DNA of 64,000 nucleotides from Candidatus Nitrosocosmicus arcticus (GTDB lineage: Archaea > Thermoproteota > Nitrososphaeria > Nitrososphaerales > Nitrososphaeraceae), in the NCBI RefSeq assembly GCF_007826885.1, contig NZ_ML675586.1, forward strand, positions 1 to 64,000, written 5' to 3'. Below, piece after piece: positions 26,898-36,764 of this stretch. The first letter of the stretch is position 1. Every line of letters starts with the position of its first letter. Both the position numbers and the translations under genes were made by a program. Below the pieces are notes generated by a model. The model did no database searches and was not told where the DNA came from. It saw only the letters and a list, made by a program, of their open reading frames with translations.

Positions 26898-26997
26898 GTC
26901 AATCTCCCCCCAATCAAGCGTATGGATAGAGAATGTTCAGAAACGTGAGTACACTTTAAGAAAAATGCCCATGGGTAGAATATGAAAGGACGAATAA

Positions 26998-27108
26998 GTA
27001 ACAAATGTAGTGGAATTTCTTGAATCCCCTAAGGCTAGTTACTTAGCAGGAAGCACCGTTATAGTTGATGGAGGAATGACCCTCTATCCCTCGTTTTCTC
27101 TCGATTAA
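26998..27108 (+). pseudogene. C-terminal remnant of a short-chain dehydrogenase
   Basis: The frame reads VVEFLESPKASYLAGSTVIV followed by DGGMTLYPSFSLD and a stop. This is the classic C-terminus of glucose-1-dehydrogenase-like SDR enzymes (FLAS..ASY..G..I.VDGGMTLYP). A TAA precedes it in frame and no Rossmann or YxxxK part is found upstream, so only ~36 codons remain. The fragment lies between the divergent-facing starts and ends of the DNA ligase and dienelactone hydrolase genes. Confidence 0.75.
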
Positions 27109-27186
27109 AATCATAATTCCACCCATATTTTAAGATTCTATGTGACAGAATGAAAGATGGAAGATGGTATTGTCTTATCAGTCCCA

Positions 27187-28071
27187 CTAGCCTTGTAAAT
27201 ATTTACCTAAAAAGTCTAGAGTTTTCTTCCATGCGTCTGCAGTTTCCTTGGGAGCGTAGTTGTCATTGGAGGGGTTTGCAAAGGCGTGTCCAACATTAGG
27301 ATAAATGTAAATTTCATTTGTAATTCCTGTATCGTTCAAGATCTTTTGGAATTGCTTTACAGAGTCTACTGAAATTGATTGATCTTTTTCTCCAAATATT
27401 CCTAAAACAGGCCATGTTATGTTTGATATGGCCTGAGTATCGTTTGTCAATCTACCATAATAAATTACTGTAGCAGCAAGTGGATTATCTGCGCTATTTA
27501 GAGACAATTCTAGGGACTGCTGTCCCCCAAAGCACCATCCCAATGATGCTATTTTAGACGCATTAACATTATCAAGGGAGCCTAAATAGGTTACTGCACC
27601 CTTAAGATTTTCCAAAGCAACATTCGGGTTTTCCCTTATCACAGAAGTTAATTCTCTTGATCGATTTTGATCGGTAGTTACTTCACCATTAAAAAGATCC
27701 ACAGCTAATACAACATACCCATTTTTAGCAAGGATATTGGCTGATTCCTTTATGTAATCATTCAAGCCTTTATTTTCATGAATCATTACTATAGCAGGTA
27801 GTTTTTTCTCTGTTGTACCACTTTGGTTTAGAGAAGGATAGACCAAATATCCCGAAGAGTTCCCAAAATAACTAACTGTTTTATTTTCTATTGATTGAAT
27901 ATTTGTACCAGTAGAAGAATTATTGTCACGAAAACTCACCAGAGTCATAGCAGATAACCCCGTATTTTGTTGAGCATGGATATTCGGCGTAGACGTCATC
28001 AAGCAGGAAGAAAATATAAAAATTGCGAGTAAAGAAATTATAGTAGATTTTTTCATTAAAAATAAAGACAC
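27187..28071 (-). CDS. Exported dienelactone hydrolase-family protein
   Basis: 294-residue alpha/beta hydrolase with a signal peptide (IISLLAIFIFSSCLMTSTPN; the Cys could be a lipobox). The DLH nucleophile elbow is LGWCFGGQQS (Cys), the acid is in GEKDQSISVD, and the His in NVGHAFANPS. The oxyanion region IVMIHENKGLNDYIKESA is as in the family. It hydrolyses lactone or ester bonds outside the membrane; true dienelactone substrate is unlikely in an ammonia oxidiser. It is monocistronic. Confidence 0.88.
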   Translation of the reverse strand: MSLFLMKKSTIISLLAIFIFSSCLMTSTPNIHAQQNTGLSAMTLVSFRDNNSSTGTNIQSIENKTVSYFGNSSGYLVYPSLNQSGTTEKKLPAIVMIHENKGLNDYIKESANILAKNGYVVLAVDLFNGEVTTDQNRSRELTSVIRENPNVALENLKGAVTYLGSLDNVNASKIASLGWCFGGQQSLELSLNSADNPLAATVIYYGRLTNDTQAISNITWPVLGIFGEKDQSISVDSVKQFQKILNDTGITNEIYIYPNVGHAFANPSNDNYAPKETADAWKKTLDFLGKYLQG

Positions 28072-28853
28072 TTTATTGCTTTTAACTATTTTGAAAATCT
28101 ATCAATGTTTGAATGAGGTTGGAAAAATCTAATCCCTATTTATCATGTGGATTGATTACAATCAATCAGATATCATAATCAACAAGGTGTCAAATAAAAA
28201 AGGGGTTTGGATTTAAACCCGAGGTAAATAAGAGCTTAAAGTCCCAAAACTGCAATGACATGAGCTGATCTGATATCAAATGTCTAAGCAGACTAACATG
28301 TCAACGATTACTTTAGTGTTTACATTTATCTCACCTAATAATTGTAATTATGCTGTTACACTCCAATCTTGAATTACTAAAAATACACCTGCAAAATCAG
28401 TTACCTTAGTTCTAATGGAAATATGGACAATTATTCGGACTAGTGCACTAAAGCCAAAGAAAAGTTTATTATTTATATAAATAGTTTAATTATTTTTTGT
28501 TAGAATATTACTGAATATCCTATTTATACTAGGTTAGAAAGATTTTATCTATACGGCTAAAGTGTTCACTGAATCCGTATAGTCCAATAGAAATGAGGAT
28601 TAGGGGTTTATTGCCATAGACAATAACCTCATTTCTTGGTCTCCATGATTAGTTACTTTGATTTCGAGATCACAAATGTATCCAACAAACAGGACTCAAA
28701 CAGGGAGCATTCTTCGTCGTTTTGGTTTTATTTTCTTCCTTAATTAATATTACTTGAATCATATGTGTGAGAATTATTGTAGAAGGTGTCAATTCTTTTA
28801 TGGTTTTTCTTGTCAGATAATATCTAAATAACATAAATCATTTATGAAGCATT
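28072..28853. other. 780-base intergenic stretch
   Basis: AT-rich, with several short inverted repeats but no convincing gene. A 23-codon plus-strand frame near 28677 is too short to support. Confidence 0.4.
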
Positions 28854-28988
28854 TCACTTGATTAGAAAAAAATCACCACTTTTTAGATATTTCATTTGGG
28901 CATCATCTCCTCCATCGATAGAAATCATATTCATATGTCCAATCAGCATTAGCATCAGTTCAAAAATAGGTCTTTGAGGAATCTCCAT
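28854..28988 (-). CDS. Possible 44-residue protein
   Basis: Minus-strand frame MEIPQRPIFELMLMLIGHMN, then MISIDGGDDAQMKYLKSGDF and FLIK. GAGAGG precedes the ATG. The sequence has a helix-rich, well-mixed composition unlike random AT-rich translation. I do not recognise a family. It is flanked on both sides by gene-free sequence. Confidence 0.45.
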   Translation of the reverse strand: MEIPQRPIFELMLMLIGHMNMISIDGGDDAQMKYLKSGDFFLIK

Positions 28989-29337
28989 CCTCTCGTTTTA
29001 GTCAGCATTATAAAGATATAAAGATGCTTCAAGGTCAGGTGTATGTATGCATGCAAGCAATTTTCCTTATCGTGTTTATTTGTATCGTGGAATACTATAG
29101 TACATTCTTCGAATGTACAAAAATCTACTTAAGCTTATTTTTCTATTATACATATGTCCCTATGAATTAAAATAGGACACAGATATTGTAAATGTACTGT
29201 ACTCATCATAATAAAGATAGTATCTATCTATTACTATCTTTATTATTATATAGGTCATTTGTAGTAGGCAGTAATTTATGAAATATTAATCAAAATGACT
29301 AGTGATTATATGTTTTTCTAGTATTGATATCTCATTC
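28989..29337. other. Intergenic stretch before the TPP enzyme
   Basis: About 350 bases with an imperfect palindrome ATAGATAC...TATTACTATC-like region at 29218-29245 and the promoter of the TPP enzyme. No gene is supported. Confidence 0.4.
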
Positions 29338-31230
29338 ATGAGTGAATATCACGGTATGCATACTGCAGAAATAATTGCAGAAGCCCTAATTGATTGGGAC
29401 GTAAAAGTTATTTTTGGCATTCCTGGAGATGGAATTAACAGTTTCATTGAAGCTTTACGCAAGCGACAAGATAAGATTAGGTTTGTTTTAACAAGACATG
29501 AAGAAGCGGCAGCATTCATGGCTTGTGCCTATGCAAAATATACTGGAAAGATCGGAGCTTGTGTAGCTACTTCAGGGCCAGGTGCTATTCACCTTCTAAA
29601 TGGGTTGTATGATGCCAAATTAGATGGTGCCCCTGTAATAGCTATTACAGGGAGAACCTATTCTGATTTAATAGGGTCGGGTTATCAGCAAGACATTCAT
29701 CAATTGGAATTGTTTGCCGATGTATCTGTATATAATAATATGATAATTGCTCCTGAACAGGCAGAGATGGCTGTAGATATTGCATGCAGAACAGCACTTT
29801 CCCAAAGAGGTGTAAGTCATCTGACAATCCCCATTGATATCCAAGAAAAAAAATTAGCAGGCGATTATTCAAAACATAAAGTACCTGGCCATACTTCCGA
29901 TTTCTATGTTAAGATCAATACTGAACCAGATAATCAGTTATTAAAAAAAGCTGCAGATATCATAAATTTGGGAAATAAGGTAGTAATTTTGACTGGTCAA
30001 GGGGCTCTGAATGCGGGAGAACAAGTAATACAAATCTCGGAAAAGATAAAAGCCCCTATTATCAAGGCATTATTGGGCAAAGCTGTTGTTCCTGATGAAC
30101 ACCTTAATTGTTTAGGGGGTATTGGAATGCTAGGTACTTCTCCTAGTGTAGAGGCAATGGATGAAGCAGATACGTTAATTATGATAGGAACATCATTTCC
30201 TTATATCGAATACCTTCCAAAACCGGGACAGGCTCGAGGAATTCAAATAGATATAAAGCCAGAAAGAATTGGATTACGATATCCGGTCGAAGTTGGCCTG
30301 GTAGGCGACTCTAACATAACACTCTTAAAATTACTTCATCTATTAGAGGAGAAACAAACTGAAAGTGTCCAATCGAATTTTCTGAAGTCTAAACAAGAGG
30401 AAATGAAAAAATGGAATGATCTACTGCTATCACAAAGCAATTCAGGGAAGAGTTTAGAGAGCATGAACAACGGCAAAAAAAATAATGATGGTAACGACAT
30501 CAACAAAAATCTTGTCAAACCTCAAGCAATTGCTTCAGCAGTATCTAGATTTCTAGATGACGAAGCTATAGTTTCTGTTGATAGTGGAACAAATACAATA
30601 TTTGCGGCTCGTTTCATAAAAATGAGAAAGGGCATGAAATTCTCTCTATCAGGAACACTCGCCTCTATGGCTTGTGGTCTACCTTATGCTATAGCAGCCA
30701 AGATTGCATATCCAGAAAGACAATCGGTAGCCTTTGTTGGTGATGGAGGATTTACAATGCTTATGGGGGAGTTTGCAACGGCGGTTCAATATAACCTTCC
30801 AATTAAAGTAATTATTCTCAAGAATAATGTCTTAGGAATGATCAGGTGGGAACAAATGGCCTTTTTAGGGAATCCAGAGTTTGGGGTAGAGTTTTCCCCC
30901 ATAGATTTTGCAAAATTTGCTGAAAACTGTGGAGGCAAAGGCTATAAAATAAGAGATCCAAACGAAATAGAACAAGTTATGGAATTAGCTATGACAAAAG
31001 ACAACGAAAAGCCTGTAATAGTAGAAGCGTATGTTGATCCATTTGAGCCACCAATGCCGCCAAAAATGGAACCAGAATTTGTTAAAAACATCGTCGAATC
31101 ATTTGCAAAAGGACAGCCTTATACAAAGAGAATAGGCCTAACCTTATTTAGAAATCAAATTAGCACTTCATTAAAAGATGTAAAAAACAAAGTAATAGAA
31201 ACTAGGAACATTATCCAAAAAAACGTCTAG
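29338..31230 (+). CDS. Thiamine-diphosphate enzyme, pyruvate oxidase/acetolactate synthase-like
   Basis: 631 residues with the three-domain POX/AHAS layout. N-terminal Pyr domain: VIFGIPGDGINSFIEAL with the catalytic Glu in LTRHEEAAAFMACAYAK. Middle FAD/adenine-type domain near 200-330 (VVILTGQGALNAG). PP domain ~400-570 with the ThDP motif GDGGFTMLMGEF...LKNN. The C-terminal PFEPPMPPKMEPEF is typical of pyruvate dehydrogenase (quinone)/oxidase-like proteins, and no AHAS small subunit gene is near. A GTG start at 29302 would add 12 poorly matching residues; the ATG at 29338 (MSEYHGMHTAEII) is preferred. Confidence 0.87.
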   Translation: MSEYHGMHTAEIIAEALIDWDVKVIFGIPGDGINSFIEALRKRQDKIRFVLTRHEEAAAFMACAYAKYTGKIGACVATSGPGAIHLLNGLYDAKLDGAPVIAITGRTYSDLIGSGYQQDIHQLELFADVSVYNNMIIAPEQAEMAVDIACRTALSQRGVSHLTIPIDIQEKKLAGDYSKHKVPGHTSDFYVKINTEPDNQLLKKAADIINLGNKVVILTGQGALNAGEQVIQISEKIKAPIIKALLGKAVVPDEHLNCLGGIGMLGTSPSVEAMDEADTLIMIGTSFPYIEYLPKPGQARGIQIDIKPERIGLRYPVEVGLVGDSNITLLKLLHLLEEKQTESVQSNFLKSKQEEMKKWNDLLLSQSNSGKSLESMNNGKKNNDGNDINKNLVKPQAIASAVSRFLDDEAIVSVDSGTNTIFAARFIKMRKGMKFSLSGTLASMACGLPYAIAAKIAYPERQSVAFVGDGGFTMLMGEFATAVQYNLPIKVIILKNNVLGMIRWEQMAFLGNPEFGVEFSPIDFAKFAENCGGKGYKIRDPNEIEQVMELAMTKDNEKPVIVEAYVDPFEPPMPPKMEPEFVKNIVESFAKGQPYTKRIGLTLFRNQISTSLKDVKNKVIETRNIIQKNV

Positions 31231-31576
31231 ATTTCAATTTTATTACTATTATTAACTTTGCATAGAAGGAAACATGATATATGTGGTTACTCTCATAGAG
31301 TTATTCAAGTTCATATCACGACTTACCGATCCTAACTTTAAACTTTAACTAAAATCTTCCAAAATGATTATCAAAAAGTCGACTCTTAATAAGGAATAGT
31401 TTATCGTCACGACAACTTACTTTGATATTTGTTTTACTTTTTTTGACGGGACTCTAGTGAGAATTCAGAGATAAAAAACTTCCTGTTTACTATATTTGTT
31501 TTTGTTTTTGAAAAATTTTTCCTAATATGGAGGTTACAATGATTAATTGTTCCTGATACATTTACTAAATTTGATA
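31231..31576. other. Intergenic stretch, no gene seen
   Basis: About 345 AT-rich bases between convergent units. No supported feature. Confidence 0.4.
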
Positions 31577-31760
31577 TTAGTATACTTTTTTAGAATCAGA
31601 ATAGATGGTTTCAAATTCTTTTAGTGCAGCAGACCAATTTTTAGCAAGTTCATCAAATGATTCTACAAACATATCGATTGGGTGATTCTTCGGGAAGATT
31701 TTGTATTTGTTCAAGTAGTTTTTGTTGTTCTTCATAAGTAAGGTCTTTGAGAACTTTCAT
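31577..31760 (-). pseudogene. Small helical protein gene with a one-base frameshift
   Basis: The minus-strand ATG at 31760 opens MKVLKDLTYEEQQKLLEQIQ then NLPEESPN and runs into TGA at 31653. In the +1 frame the sequence continues naturally as IDMFVESFDELAKNWSAALK then EFETIYSDSKKVY to TAA at 31577. Dropping one C from the CCC in TCACCCAATCG joins them (EESPIDMFVESF) into a ~60-residue helical protein. No family recognised. Confidence 0.6.
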
Positions 31761-32216
31761 CGCAAGTTTTACTGTAAATAAATTATTTTATAAAACCTAG
31801 TAAACATAATTATCATATATTGTTAATCTGTTTAAAGATCTCATCACATAACAGATTCGGTAAGTATTCAAGGATCAATCTATGATTCCATAAAAATTGA
31901 ATATCCATTATGAAAGAAATATTTATATGAATAGGAGTGGTTACTTATACGATCCAGTATTACTTGCCAGTGAGAACAATTAATATAACCAATGTGTATT
32001 TGGGGATGGGTGATTATTCATATTGATATTCAAGATCATTTCAGTCTTTGAGAAGATTATGATTTAATATTCTAAAATCCCAAATCTACTTCAAGAAAAA
32101 GAGTTCTTTTATACATCAACTACTAGGATTATTGATATTTGTCGGTAATTGTCATTAATTGTTAGCTAATATCTTCACATCATAAAATTTATTAAGATTA
32201 TCAATAAAAATAGCAA
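31761..32216. other. Intergenic stretch, no gene seen
   Basis: About 455 AT-rich bases between the divergent small gene and the double-cupin gene. It must contain two promoters. Confidence 0.4.
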
Positions 32217-33264
32217 ATGAACGATCAGAAATCTTCTTCTATCATTTTGATTTGGATGGGACAAAACCTCAGTTCTCTATGCCACATGGTAGTAGGACGG
32301 TAATGGATGCAGATAACTTTCCAGTCTTAAAAGGGATTGGAGCAGTCTTGCTTCGCCTAGAAAAAGGGGCGGTTCGTGAACCCCACTGGCATCCTAATGC
32401 ATCTGAGTTAAATTACTGTATTTCAGGAAAAGCTAAAATGACTATTTATAGTAATAATGCTCGTAAAGATACAATTATGATAAATCCTGGGCAACTGACT
32501 TTTGTGCCTACAGGATGCTGGCATGATATTGAAAATATTGGTGAAGCAGAGTTGAAAATAGTTATTGTTTATGATAACGAAAGGTTTGAAGATTTGGGGA
32601 TTTCGGGGTCGGTTGGGTCTTTACCCGTACGGATCTTGAATAGTATCTTTGGAATAAAATCCCCTGGATTATTTGATCAACTAGGTGACATATCATCTCA
32701 GGATGTAGTATTTGGTAATAAAGCAATTGATATTTCTAAAAGTAATAGTAACAACGAGATCGAAGCCTCAAATTCACATACTATGAATCTTAGTGGTACC
32801 ACTCCCCAGGTCCAAACTCCGGGCGGAACTGCTGTTTTGGGAAGTTTACCCTATTTCCAATACTCAAAGGCTTATCAGTATTTCTCCTGAATCTGAGGCC
32901 AAAAGGAATAGTGGAACCCCACACCCATCCCAATGCTGCAGAGTTGAACTATGTCATAGAAGGAAAAGTCCGATTTACCGTATATAGTCCTAACAAGGAT
33001 ATAGAGACATCCGAAATTGGCAAAGGTCAAGTCTTTTTTGTTCCTGCCGGATATTTTCATTATCTGGAGAATTCAGATGATGTAAATAGCGGTACTGTAG
33101 CTTCCTTTTTCGGTAATGAAAATCCAGAGTTTATAGGACTCGTTGGTGGCCTCAGCTCATATTCAGACGAGGTACTTGGAGCTGTATTTAATACAGACCA
33201 GAAATTCTTTAGTAATCTTCCACGTCTAGTGAAAAATGTGTTAATTGCTTCTGGTACCGATTAA
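32217..33264 (+). pseudogene. Double-cupin (oxalate decarboxylase-like) gene with frameshift
   Basis: Two cupin domains of an oxalate decarboxylase/bicupin type. Domain 1 (frame from TTG 32252): EPHWHPNASELNYCISGKA and CWHDIEN. Domain 2 (ATG-like frame from ~32870): VEPHTHPNAAELNYVIEGK and AGYFHYLEN. Each keeps the HxH...E...H manganese site. Domain 1 stops at TGA 32888, but one base added in GGCTT near 32870 gives SKALSVFLLNLRPKGIVEPH, joining the two. At the 5' end, ATG 32217 (MNDQKSS) is one base out of phase with FYHFDLDGTKPQF, a family-like start, at a TCTTCTTC run. So one or two single-base shifts break a ~345-residue gene. Confidence 0.8.
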
Positions 33265-33295
33265 GACCTCGTCGAAAAGGCCCAAGGAATTAAAC

Positions 33296-33326
33296 GATAA
33301 AAAATCTATTTTTTATCTTCGTTTTT
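33296..33326 (+). terminator. Terminator-like hairpin after the double cupin
   Basis: GATAAAAAAT and ATTTTTTATC form a 10-bp stem with a two-base loop, followed by TTCGTTTTTT. It lies 32 bases after the stop codon. Confidence 0.55.
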
Positions 33327-33727
33327 TAGTAATTTCTAATTTCAATCCTGATTACAATTGTATCTGATATCATCCACATGATATACTATTGAGGTACTTT
33401 AGGTGAATTTTGGGCCAAGTCCGGGGATATTAGAGATACATCAATTGAGTATTACTAAACAAAAATGCGAAGGCGGTCACTACTGTTGCCATTATATTTG
33501 GTTTAATTATCTCTAGTCAATCATATTGACATATCTAATTTGGTTGTTGCCAATAATCAAAAAAAATCCATTACAAGGATATATAGCAAGAAATACCATC
33601 CATCCATCCATCCATCCATAGCCCCCCTTTGGAATAAGCTGATATTTGAAACGAACAACTAAATTCTACTGGTATAGGTATATTATCAAGAAAGTATAAA
33701 CGACTACTTTTATCAATAGGATGTAAA
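33327..33727. other. Intergenic stretch with a CCAT microsatellite
   Basis: Six perfect CCAT units at 33596-33619 are followed by a C6 run. The rest is AT-rich sequence with the promoter of the SRPBCC gene. Confidence 0.6.
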
Positions 33728-34168
33728 TTGAAAGAAATTCTTACAGAGATTGATATTAATGCATCTGCTAGTAAGACATGGGAAGTACTAACAGATTTTA
33801 GGAACTTTCCACAATGGAACCCTTTCATCTGTCAAATAGATGGAACCCCGAATGTTGGCACAAAGCTCAAAATATATCTTCATACCTCAGGTGGAAAGAA
33901 TAGAACTTATCAACCAACAGTAACTAAGGTGGAATCAAATCGTGAGCTCCGTTGGTATGGAAAATCATTCATACCCGGATTTTTCAATGGGGAACATATT
34001 TTTATAATTGACTCCATGGAAACAAATCGCGTGCACTTTGTACATAAAGAAATCTTTACAGGGATTCTTGTAAGTGTCATAGGAAATAGTTTGGATAAAG
34101 ATATGTATCAGAGTTTTATAGAAATGAATGATGCATTAAAACAAAGGGTCGAACAGATGGCCATTTGA
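33728..34168 (+). CDS. SRPBCC-fold (polyketide cyclase/dehydrase-like) protein
   Basis: 146-residue START/Bet-v1-like protein. It shows the typical opening ILTEIDINASASKTWEVLTD, the loop FRNFPQWNPFICQIDG, the strand ELRWYGKSFIPGFFNGEH and a long C-terminal helix DMYQSFIEMNDALKQRVEQM. Such proteins bind hydrophobic ligands in a deep cavity; the ligand is unknown. The start is TTG at 33728. It stands alone and convergent to the VOC protein. Confidence 0.85.
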   Translation: MKEILTEIDINASASKTWEVLTDFRNFPQWNPFICQIDGTPNVGTKLKIYLHTSGGKNRTYQPTVTKVESNRELRWYGKSFIPGFFNGEHIFIIDSMETNRVHFVHKEIFTGILVSVIGNSLDKDMYQSFIEMNDALKQRVEQMAI

Positions 34169-34337
34169 CCGACGATTTGTTAATTTCAAACTTTATCCCC
34201 TATTAACTATAAACGTCAATCAATCAGTTTCCCCCTACTTTGGTTGTAAATCCTACAATGGTAACTATATTCAATTATTCTAAATTAAAGATAAAAAAGA
34301 AATAGAATTATCCAATATTTCATAGCCAAAATAGATG

Positions 34338-34877
34338 TTATGTTTTCTCATAAGCTTGAATTAAAGTTGGTATGTCGAGCTTTTGCATTTGAAGCATTGC
34401 TTTCATCACCCTTTGCGATTTTATAGGATCTTTGTCTTGTATCATTTTGGGTAGGACCGCAGGTACAATTTGCCAAGAAACTCCATATTTGTCCTTGAGC
34501 CAACCACATTGTTGTGCATTTTTGTCGCCATTTTCCGACAGTTTCTCCCAATAATAGTCCAGTTCTTTTTGAGTGTCGCAGAGCACTTGAAATGAAATGG
34601 CTTCGTTGAATTTGAACACTGGACCACCATTGAGAGCCACAAATTTTTGACTTTCTATTTCAAAATCTACCGTCATTACAGCACCTTCTTCCATTCCATG
34701 AATCTCGTATCCTTCTTTTCCATATCGGGTAACTTGATTGATTTTTGAGTTTTTAAAAACTGTGACATAAAAATTTGCGGCTTCCTCAGCTTGATTATCG
34801 AACCAAAGAAATGGAATAATTTTTTGTAGATGCCTTGGTTTCGCTTCACCTACTCTTGATATATTTGATTCATTCAT
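34338..34877 (-). CDS. PhnB/VOC-superfamily protein
   Basis: 179 residues of the PhnB-like (3-demethylubiquinone-9 methyltransferase-like) branch of the vicinal oxygen chelate superfamily. It has KIIPFLWFDNQAEEAANFYV, then SKINQVTRYG, then VMTVDFEIESQKFVALNGGP and the second half FQVLCDTQKELDYYWEKLSE with WLKDKYGVSWQIVP. The frame extends to 34922, but the ATG at 34877 lies ~25 bases behind a TTTTATATTTT box and begins the family-like sequence, so a leaderless start is preferred. Catalytic role unknown. Confidence 0.87.
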   Translation of the reverse strand: MNESNISRVGEAKPRHLQKIIPFLWFDNQAEEAANFYVTVFKNSKINQVTRYGKEGYEIHGMEEGAVMTVDFEIESQKFVALNGGPVFKFNEAISFQVLCDTQKELDYYWEKLSENGDKNAQQCGWLKDKYGVSWQIVPAVLPKMIQDKDPIKSQRVMKAMLQMQKLDIPTLIQAYEKT

Positions 34878-35233
34878 GAAGAAAGATACAATTTGAAAAT
34901 ATAAAAGTGTGCAAGGGATCAAAAGTATAGCAGTTACAATATATCAAAGATAAAAAAAAGAGGGGTTTTACTTGAATACAATTTGTCTTCGATAATAACG
35001 CAAGACTCGTTCTAAAAACATCGTCAAGGGATGGGAAAATATTCTTTTAAACCCGCAAACTAGCTAATTTTGCACCCAGCCTCTTCAACCTTATCTCAAT
35101 AAAACTGGACTATGTGGTTGATGATTTTTCTTTCATTCTAAAATTCGCATTCTATCTCCCAATTATGCTATATGACACTGAATTCATTTTCATTATAGTA
35201 AATAATTAATTAGCTTGATTGTGACTAATCTGT

Positions 35234-35536
35234 ATGTCTGACAACCCCATGCGGATGCGGGAATTTCTGGATAACAATTCGCCTTTTAGTTATTTTTTCT
35301 TTGAAGGTTTAACACATGAATTAATAATCGATTTTGACGAGGAGATACTAGTACTTCGTCCATCTAATGATGATAGAAAATCCCATCGTAATGAATTTGA
35401 AAAATCAGGTGGTAACCTTTTGTATCTTAATTTTTTGCATGATGCAAAAGAAAAGTCGATTACGATAACTGATCAAAATGGTATAGAGATTATTCACTTT
35501 AACTATCTCAGTTATTTTAAACATGCAAGGTTCTAA
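35234..35536 (+). CDS. Hypothetical 100-residue protein
   Basis: No family recognised. It starts MSDNPMRMREFLDNNSPFSY and has an alternating strand-loop composition (FEGLTHELIIDFDEEILVLR; EKSITITDQNGIEIIHFNYL). There is no signal peptide or metal motif. It stands alone between two minus-strand genes with 300 bases on each side. Confidence 0.55.
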   Translation: MSDNPMRMREFLDNNSPFSYFFFEGLTHELIIDFDEEILVLRPSNDDRKSHRNEFEKSGGNLLYLNFLHDAKEKSITITDQNGIEIIHFNYLSYFKHARF

Positions 35537-35867
35537 TCAATGTCCAACTATACCTATTGTACAAATCCATATGGTCGTCCTCACCCATAAGAAACCTGGT
35601 TCGCATGGTAGTATAATTTTACTACGTTGTGACTTTCGAATGTCGACTATTCATAGTCGAGAATTGACCATCCTATATATAACTCCGGAACAGAAAGAGC
35701 AAAATATTTACTTAGATAAACAGAATGGAAAAAATACACTTAGGTAACATATAGATTTTAAAAAATCATCAATATAGGTAAATATTTAGTATAAAGATAA
35801 TTTGATCAAACATTTCATAGTAGATAATATAAAAAACCTTCGAAAAATTTTATAAATAGGGTTTATC
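35537..35867. other. Intergenic stretch, no gene seen
   Basis: About 330 bases between convergent genes. A frame at 35523-35747 overlaps the upstream gene and looks random. Confidence 0.4.
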
Positions 35868-36764
35868 TCATAACAAGCCTGCGACTATGCATGATACAAA
35901 TTTTCTTGCAATAGAACCGCTAGAATCTAGATTTGGATTATAGATAGTGATGGTCATTCCAATCGCCTTTTGAGACGAAATGAGGATTTTTAGAATGTAA
36001 GATAGCTCGGAAAATTCTAACCCACCATTACCCAACCTATAATCGACCGCTGGCATTATTCTGTCGTTCAATACGTCAGCATCTAAATGAATCCAAAAAC
36101 CAGACAAATCCTCACTCGTTAGGAGATTTGAAACCGTCAGAGAGGCAGCCTTGATTATTCCTAAATTTCGTACATCAGAAAGATCCAATACCTGCATACC
36201 GGTATCTCTCACATTGTGACTTCCGTAACTCGTTGATTGTTCAGCATCACGATATCCAAAAACCACGATGTCATTTTCTAGCATAAGTGGTTTTAGACCG
36301 TCAATATTAGAAAGAATATCCGGTCCTCTGCCTGACACAAAAGCTAATTCCATATCAGCAACTTCTCCAGTGGTTGAGGCTTGAGGTTGATAAAAATCAG
36401 AATGCCCGTCAACAAAAAATAACCCATATCTTCCAATTCTTCTCAATCCTAAAAGGACGCCAATGAGGATGCTGCAATCGCCTCCTAATACAATCGGAAA
36501 ATTCTTTTTTTCCATTTCAATATTTACTATTTTAGAAAGGTCTTTTGAAAATAACGCAATAGAAGTACCATTCAACAAATGTGTGATAGGGTCTCGTGTT
36601 GGATCGTAATGCATTAATGGTTGAACACGGCCTGCAAAAGTTGCATTTAGTCTATCCATTAATCCTGCTTTCTTCAATGCTTCCGGAAGATCTTGTACAC
36701 CCGTATTTCGTAATCCAAGTATTGAAGGGGCATCAATTATTACATATCTTGGTCCTTCTACCAA
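35868..36764 (-). CDS. Arginase/agmatinase-family protein
   Basis: 298-residue ureohydrolase-fold protein. Motif 1 is VLGGDCSILIG (residues 93-102; usual GGDHS), motif 2 is FFVDGHSDF (usual DAHxD), and motif 3 is WIHLDADVLND (usual SxDxDxxDP). The first-motif His is Cys and the third lacks the final Pro, but the second His and Asp residues remain, so a dinuclear metal site is still conceivable. Close relatives with GGDCS exist in bacteria and archaea without assigned substrate. Agmatine, arginine or formimidoyl-glutamate hydrolysis would be guesses. Confidence 0.82.
   Translation of the reverse strand: MVEGPRYVIIDAPSILGLRNTGVQDLPEALKKAGLMDRLNATFAGRVQPLMHYDPTRDPITHLLNGTSIALFSKDLSKIVNIEMEKKNFPIVLGGDCSILIGVLLGLRRIGRYGLFFVDGHSDFYQPQASTTGEVADMELAFVSGRGPDILSNIDGLKPLMLENDIVVFGYRDAEQSTSYGSHNVRDTGMQVLDLSDVRNLGIIKAASLTVSNLLTSEDLSGFWIHLDADVLNDRIMPAVDYRLGNGGLEFSELSYILKILISSQKAIGMTITIYNPNLDSSGSIARKFVSCIVAGLL

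Noticed and set aside
29302-29337. GTG start for the TPP enzyme
   Set aside because: Adds 12 residues unlike the family; the ATG at 29338 fits better.
35523-35747. 74-codon plus-strand frame
   Set aside because: Overlaps the preceding gene; no family-like segment and no promoter or ribosome site.
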